Origin: Casp-actino8 sp039800005
Lineage (GTDB): Bacteria; Actinomycetota; Acidimicrobiia; Acidimicrobiales; Ilumatobacteraceae
DNA: 64,000 bases
Direction: 5' to 3'
NCBI GenBank assembly: GCA_039800005.1
Contig: JBDLRN010000066.1
Span: 1-64,000, forward strand
Made by a program: the position numbers and the translations under genes. The notes beneath the pieces are model-generated. The model saw only the letters and a list, made by a program, of their open reading frames with translations, was not told where the DNA came from and did no database searches. Positions 61,657 to 64,000 of the stretch are shown one piece after another (position 1 is the stretch's first letter; every line of letters starts with the position of its first letter).

Positions 61657-63396
61657 TCACGAACACACGGTCAGCGCTTCGACCTGTTCGCCCAGAGCTG
61701 CCGGTCCTCCGAAGATGGCCAGTTTCGACACGCCGAGACGAGTGAACTCGGACTTCACGGCGGTCGTGACGCACGTGGACGGGACCAGCATGAGCGGAGA
61801 CACAGGCTCGAGGGCCGAGAAGGGCACGGCTGACAGTGCGTCGGGGAAATTGGCCACCGTGGCCAATGACGCCCAGGTCGACACACCCAACTCCGACCAG
61901 ACCCTCACCGACCGATCGGTGACGCTCGCATCGAACACCGTGGCCACCGTGGCGAAGGATCTCAGTTCGTCCAGAGTGGCGGTGGCAAAGGCGGCGGCGG
62001 CACCGACGACAGTGATCTTGGCCGGGTCGAGGCCAGAGAGTCGAGTGCGCGTGTAGCCGGGCAGCGGACGTAACCCGTCGATCAGGACGAACGCGTCGCC
62101 GAACACGGCGGCCGCGGTGGACGCGATGAGCGGATCGGCGAAATCGCGCCCGCTGGCCACCCAGACTCGGTCGCTCACGAAGTCGTCCCATGCGTCGCCG
62201 GTGAGGAGGTCGGCGGTTTCGTAGCGATCGACCCCGCCGAGACGGATGATGTTCGCTCCCGTGAGTGCCCGCAAGTCACGCTCGACTTGCGCGGAAATGG
62301 CGGCAGTGCCTCCGGCCAGGACGATGGTCGTCGGTCCGAGACGATCCAACAGGAGACGAGTCGACGCGGGAATGCTGTTGGGCCGGACGAGCAGAACCGG
62401 AACCCCGTACGAACTGGCCGCCGCTCCGGCGGCGAGGGCGTCGGGGAACTTGTCACCCGTGGCGACGAACACCGTGCCGGCTTCCTCCCAGATGGCACCC
62501 ACCGCCGAGGCCGTCTCGTAGCGATCGAGTCCGAACACCCGAGTGATCTCCAGTCCGGTGCTCGGCAAACCGGCGCCCGAGCCGAGTGGCAGACCAGTGC
62601 GGGAACGGATCCAGGTGAGTGCGCTGGGCGTCCAGCCGGCCACAGAATGTCCGTTGCAGGCGACCGGTCCGTAGCTGGTGACTCCGACGACCGTGTAGAT
62701 CCCACCCACGTTGGCGATCACCGGCCCACCCGAATCGCCGTTGCACGACGACACAGCGGGAGCGAACGTACAAATGGCCGTGCTGGCATCGAACACGTTT
62801 CCGAGCGAGAGGTCGAGATCGGCACAGCTCGTCTTGTCGACGATCGACATGTTCCCTGTCAACAAGACCGGGGACACCGTGCCTCCGGCGCTGGTGACTC
62901 CCCATCCGATGGCTTGGACCGGAGTTCCGGTCGACCACGCCGCCGTATCGTCATACGAGGCGATCTGGGGAAGTAACGACGAATCGATGCTGACAGGAGC
63001 ATCGAGCTTGTACAGGCCGAAGTCGTAGATCAGTTGGAAGGCGTTGTAGGAGTAGTAGGGGTGGGCGTAACCGGTTGCCGAACCCACGGACCGCAAACTC
63101 GGCACCGAGGTCGAACCGGTGTACACGGTCGCTCGATCGGCGATGCAGTGCGCCGCGGTCAGGATCCACTCACTACTGATGAAAGTGCCCGAGCACAAGC
63201 CGCCACCGATGTCGATACGCGCCACCACCGAACCCCACCGGGCGTCGGCCGGAACTCCCCCGACGATCATGGGTTGGACATCACCGTCATCGACGGTGTC
63301 GGCAGCGACCGATGGCGAACTCGACAACGACAGGACACCCAGGACGATTCCGACGGCACACAGGCTGGACACGAGGCGCGCTTGACGGCGGATCAC
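61657..63396 (-). CDS. Secreted trypsin-like serine protease with CWB2 cell-wall-binding repeats
   Basis: 579 residues. A signal peptide (about 1-32) follows an RRQAR start. The S1 domain (about 44-260) has IVGG, the triad His83 in LTAAHC, Asp in YDFGLYKL, and Ser in CNGDSGGPV. Residues about 290-579 hold three CWB2 repeats (FGLDRYETASAV, GGVDRYETADLL, and a diverged third), expected to hold the protein to the cell wall. GTG 63396 is set by the leaderless TACGGT box; ATG 63438 would add 14 residues and place the promoter inside the gene. The 3' end meets thrH with a 3-bp gap. Confidence 0.9.
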   Translation of the reverse strand: MIRRQARLVSSLCAVGIVLGVLSLSSSPSVAADTVDDGDVQPMIVGGVPADARWGSVVARIDIGGGLCSGTFISSEWILTAAHCIADRATVYTGSTSVPSLRSVGSATGYAHPYYSYNAFQLIYDFGLYKLDAPVSIDSSLLPQIASYDDTAAWSTGTPVQAIGWGVTSAGGTVSPVLLTGNMSIVDKTSCADLDLSLGNVFDASTAICTFAPAVSSCNGDSGGPVIANVGGIYTVVGVTSYGPVACNGHSVAGWTPSALTWIRSRTGLPLGSGAGLPSTGLEITRVFGLDRYETASAVGAIWEEAGTVFVATGDKFPDALAAGAAASSYGVPVLLVRPNSIPASTRLLLDRLGPTTIVLAGGTAAISAQVERDLRALTGANIIRLGGVDRYETADLLTGDAWDDFVSDRVWVASGRDFADPLIASTAAAVFGDAFVLIDGLRPLPGYTRTRLSGLDPAKITVVGAAAAFATATLDELRSFATVATVFDASVTDRSVRVWSELGVSTWASLATVANFPDALSAVPFSALEPVSPLMLVPSTCVTTAVKSEFTRLGVSKLAIFGGPAALGEQVEALTVCS

Positions 63397-63402
63397 GGTT
63401 CG

Positions 63403-63408
63403 ACCGTA
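63403..63408 (-). promoter_or_regulatory. -10 box, leaderless (TACGGT, 6 nt before GTG 63396)
   Basis: TACGGT on the reverse strand ends 6 nt before the protease GTG, immediately downstream of the 57-bp element. Confidence 0.5.
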
Positions 63409-63409
63409 A

Positions 63410-63466
63410 CGGGATTCTGGCGCGGGATCTCGACCCATACGGTGAATTTTCCTCACCAGAACACCG
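63410..63466 (-). repeat. 57-bp intergenic element, copy 2
   Basis: This copy matches 11191-11247 at 47 of 57 positions in reverse orientation. It lies between tRNA-Leu and the protease promoter and ends 1 bp before the -10 box, so it would cover the -35 region. It keeps the GGTGA-N7-TCACC inverted repeat. Confidence 0.75.
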
Positions 63467-63477
63467 GAGGAAGTCTG

Positions 63478-63564
63478 TGGTGTCGAAGGGGGGACTTGAA
63501 CCCCCACGATCTTACGATCACTAGCCCCTCAAGCTAGCGCGTCTGCCTATTCCGCCACTTCGAC
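63478..63564 (-). tRNA. tRNA-Leu (anticodon GAG)
   Basis: A 7-bp acceptor stem (GTCGAAG/CTTCGAC), discriminator A and encoded CCA. The anticodon arm CTAGC-TTGAGGG-GCTAG reads GAG, for CUC/CUU leucine codons. A long variable arm (TGATC-GTAA-GATCG) confirms the leucine type, and GGGGG-TTCAAGT-CCCCC is the T arm. Confidence 0.95.
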
Positions 63565-63585
63565 AAGTGGTGCCACGATACCGCC

Positions 63586-63602
63586 GGTCGCCCGAGGCGA
63601 CC
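63586..63602 (-). terminator. Possible secG terminator hairpin
   Basis: GGTCGCC and GGCGACC pair over 7 bp with a 3-nt loop, just after the secG stop and before tRNA-Leu. No U-tract. Confidence 0.4.
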
Positions 63603-63607
63603 ACACG

Positions 63608-63847
63608 TCATCGGACGAGAAGAAAGCCCAGGCTGAGGATCGACACGACCCACACCAGGACGAACACCAGGGTGATGCGATTGAGGTTGCGCTCCGCGGC
63701 CGCCGAGCCGAGGGCTGCTCCACTGCCACCACCGAACATGTCGGACAGACCGCCACCCTTGCCACTGTGCATCAAGATGCCGGCGACCATGCCGATCGTC
63801 GACAACACATTGATCACGACCATCACGTACATCACCAGATCACGCAC
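63608..63847 (-). CDS. secG: Preprotein translocase subunit SecG
   Basis: 79 residues, normal size. Two hydrophobic segments (MYVMVVINVLSTIGMVAGIL and ITLVFVLVWVVSILSLGFLLV) flank the conserved cytoplasmic loop HSGKGGGLSDMFGGG. It assists the SecYE channel. GTG 63847 is the likely start, with TAGGAT 8 nt upstream; ATG 63832 is an alternative. Confidence 0.95.
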   Translation of the reverse strand: MRDLVMYVMVVINVLSTIGMVAGILMHSGKGGGLSDMFGGGSGAALGSAAAERNLNRITLVFVLVWVVSILSLGFLLVR

Positions 63848-63866
63848 GAGAGACGATCCTAACGGG

Positions 63867-64000
63867 TCAACCCGGGAAATGGCAGGCCACCGGATGACCC
63901 TGACCATGGTCGATCAGAGCCGGCTCCTCCTCCGCGCAGCGAGCCTCGGCCCGCGGACACCGAGTCCGGAAACGGCAGCCCGACGGCGGATCGATGGGTG
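63867..64000 (-). CDS. C-terminal end of an oligopeptide/dipeptide ABC transporter ATP-binding protein
   Basis: The reverse strand from the right edge encodes PIDPPSGCRFRTRCPRAEAR, then CAEEEPALIDHGQGHPVACHFPG and a TGA stop at 63867-63869. This cysteine-bearing tail (CRFRTRCP...C...VACHF) is the oligopeptide-transporter ATPase C-terminal domain found in OppD/OppF/DppD proteins. The ATPase core lies outside the window. It ends 20 bp upstream of the secG start. Confidence 0.85.
   Translation of the reverse strand, partial: PIDPPSGCRFRTRCPRAEARCAEEEPALIDHGQGHPVACHFPG

Noticed and set aside
63438..63438. ATG 63438 as the protease start
   Set aside because: It would make the 57-bp element and the TACGGT box coding. 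GTG 63396 gives a better signal peptide and a matching leaderless promoter.
63410..63466. The 57-bp element as a c-di-AMP (ydaO) or other known riboswitch
   Set aside because: It is too short, lies upstream of the -10 box in copy 2 and so would not be transcribed with the protease gene, and I recognise no known riboswitch core.
1..64000. CRISPR arrays, insertion sequences, prophage or integrase genes
   Set aside because: I found no regularly spaced direct repeats, transposase or integrase motifs, and base composition looks even across the window.

Overview
This window is a compact, high-GC stretch of a bacterial chromosome. It carries about 60 protein genes and one tRNA, and no gap between genes exceeds about 150 bp. 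The gene content points to Actinomycetota, most likely Acidimicrobiia (Ilumatobacter-like). The signs are several F420/luciferase-type and PPOX-type flavin enzymes, a GuaB1-type IMPDH paralogue, a CWB2 cell-wall-binding protein, many GTG starts, and leaderless promoters in which a TANNNT -10 box ends 6 nt before the start codon. The taxonomic call is inference, because no rRNA or marker set is present.

Layout. 1-9.6 kb is mostly housekeeping: an M18 aminopeptidase, PlsC-like acyltransferase, cmk, guaB1, a Sua5/TsaC tRNA-modification enzyme, a J-domain protein, a nitroreductase and an enoyl-CoA hydratase. 9.7-15.2 kb is a branched-chain-amino-acid-type ABC importer. Its substrate-binding lipoprotein appears to be circularly permuted, and its LivH permease has an extra extracytoplasmic N-terminal domain. 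15.3-35.0 kb is mixed: EamA transporter, nitronate monooxygenase, heme A synthase, an SDR/PPOX/methyltransferase operon, a heterodimeric ABC exporter, DoxX, a P1 peptidase, panBC, a ProA-like dehydrogenase, an MBL-fold hydrolase and a TauE exporter.

35.06-45.6 kb is one tightly coupled eight-gene operon: M20 carbamoylase, nitrilase-type carbamoylase, a fused Fe-S/molybdopterin hydroxylase, an SsnA-like amidohydrolase, a luciferase-family enzyme and a separate three-subunit molybdenum hydroxylase. It looks built to hydroxylate, open and hydrolyse an N-heterocycle or ureide. A palindrome overlaps its leaderless promoter. 45.6-54.8 kb holds an amidohydrolase, a reverse-strand catabolic operon (alpha/beta hydrolases, SDR, luciferase-family oxidoreductase, P450, biotinyl-carboxyltransferase fusion) and a cupin. 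54.8-61.7 kb carries a sulfatase, an atypical SDR, an acyl-CoA dehydrogenase, an SDR that seems to start at CTG, a Rieske oxygenase and a ThrH-like phosphatase.

The right end has a secreted trypsin-like protease with CWB2 repeats, tRNA-Leu(GAG), secG and the C-terminal end of an oligopeptide ABC ATPase. A 57-bp element 82% identical between two intergenic sites (11191-11247 and 63410-63466, opposite orientations) is not explained by any feature family I recognise. I see no insertion sequences, phage genes or CRISPR arrays.
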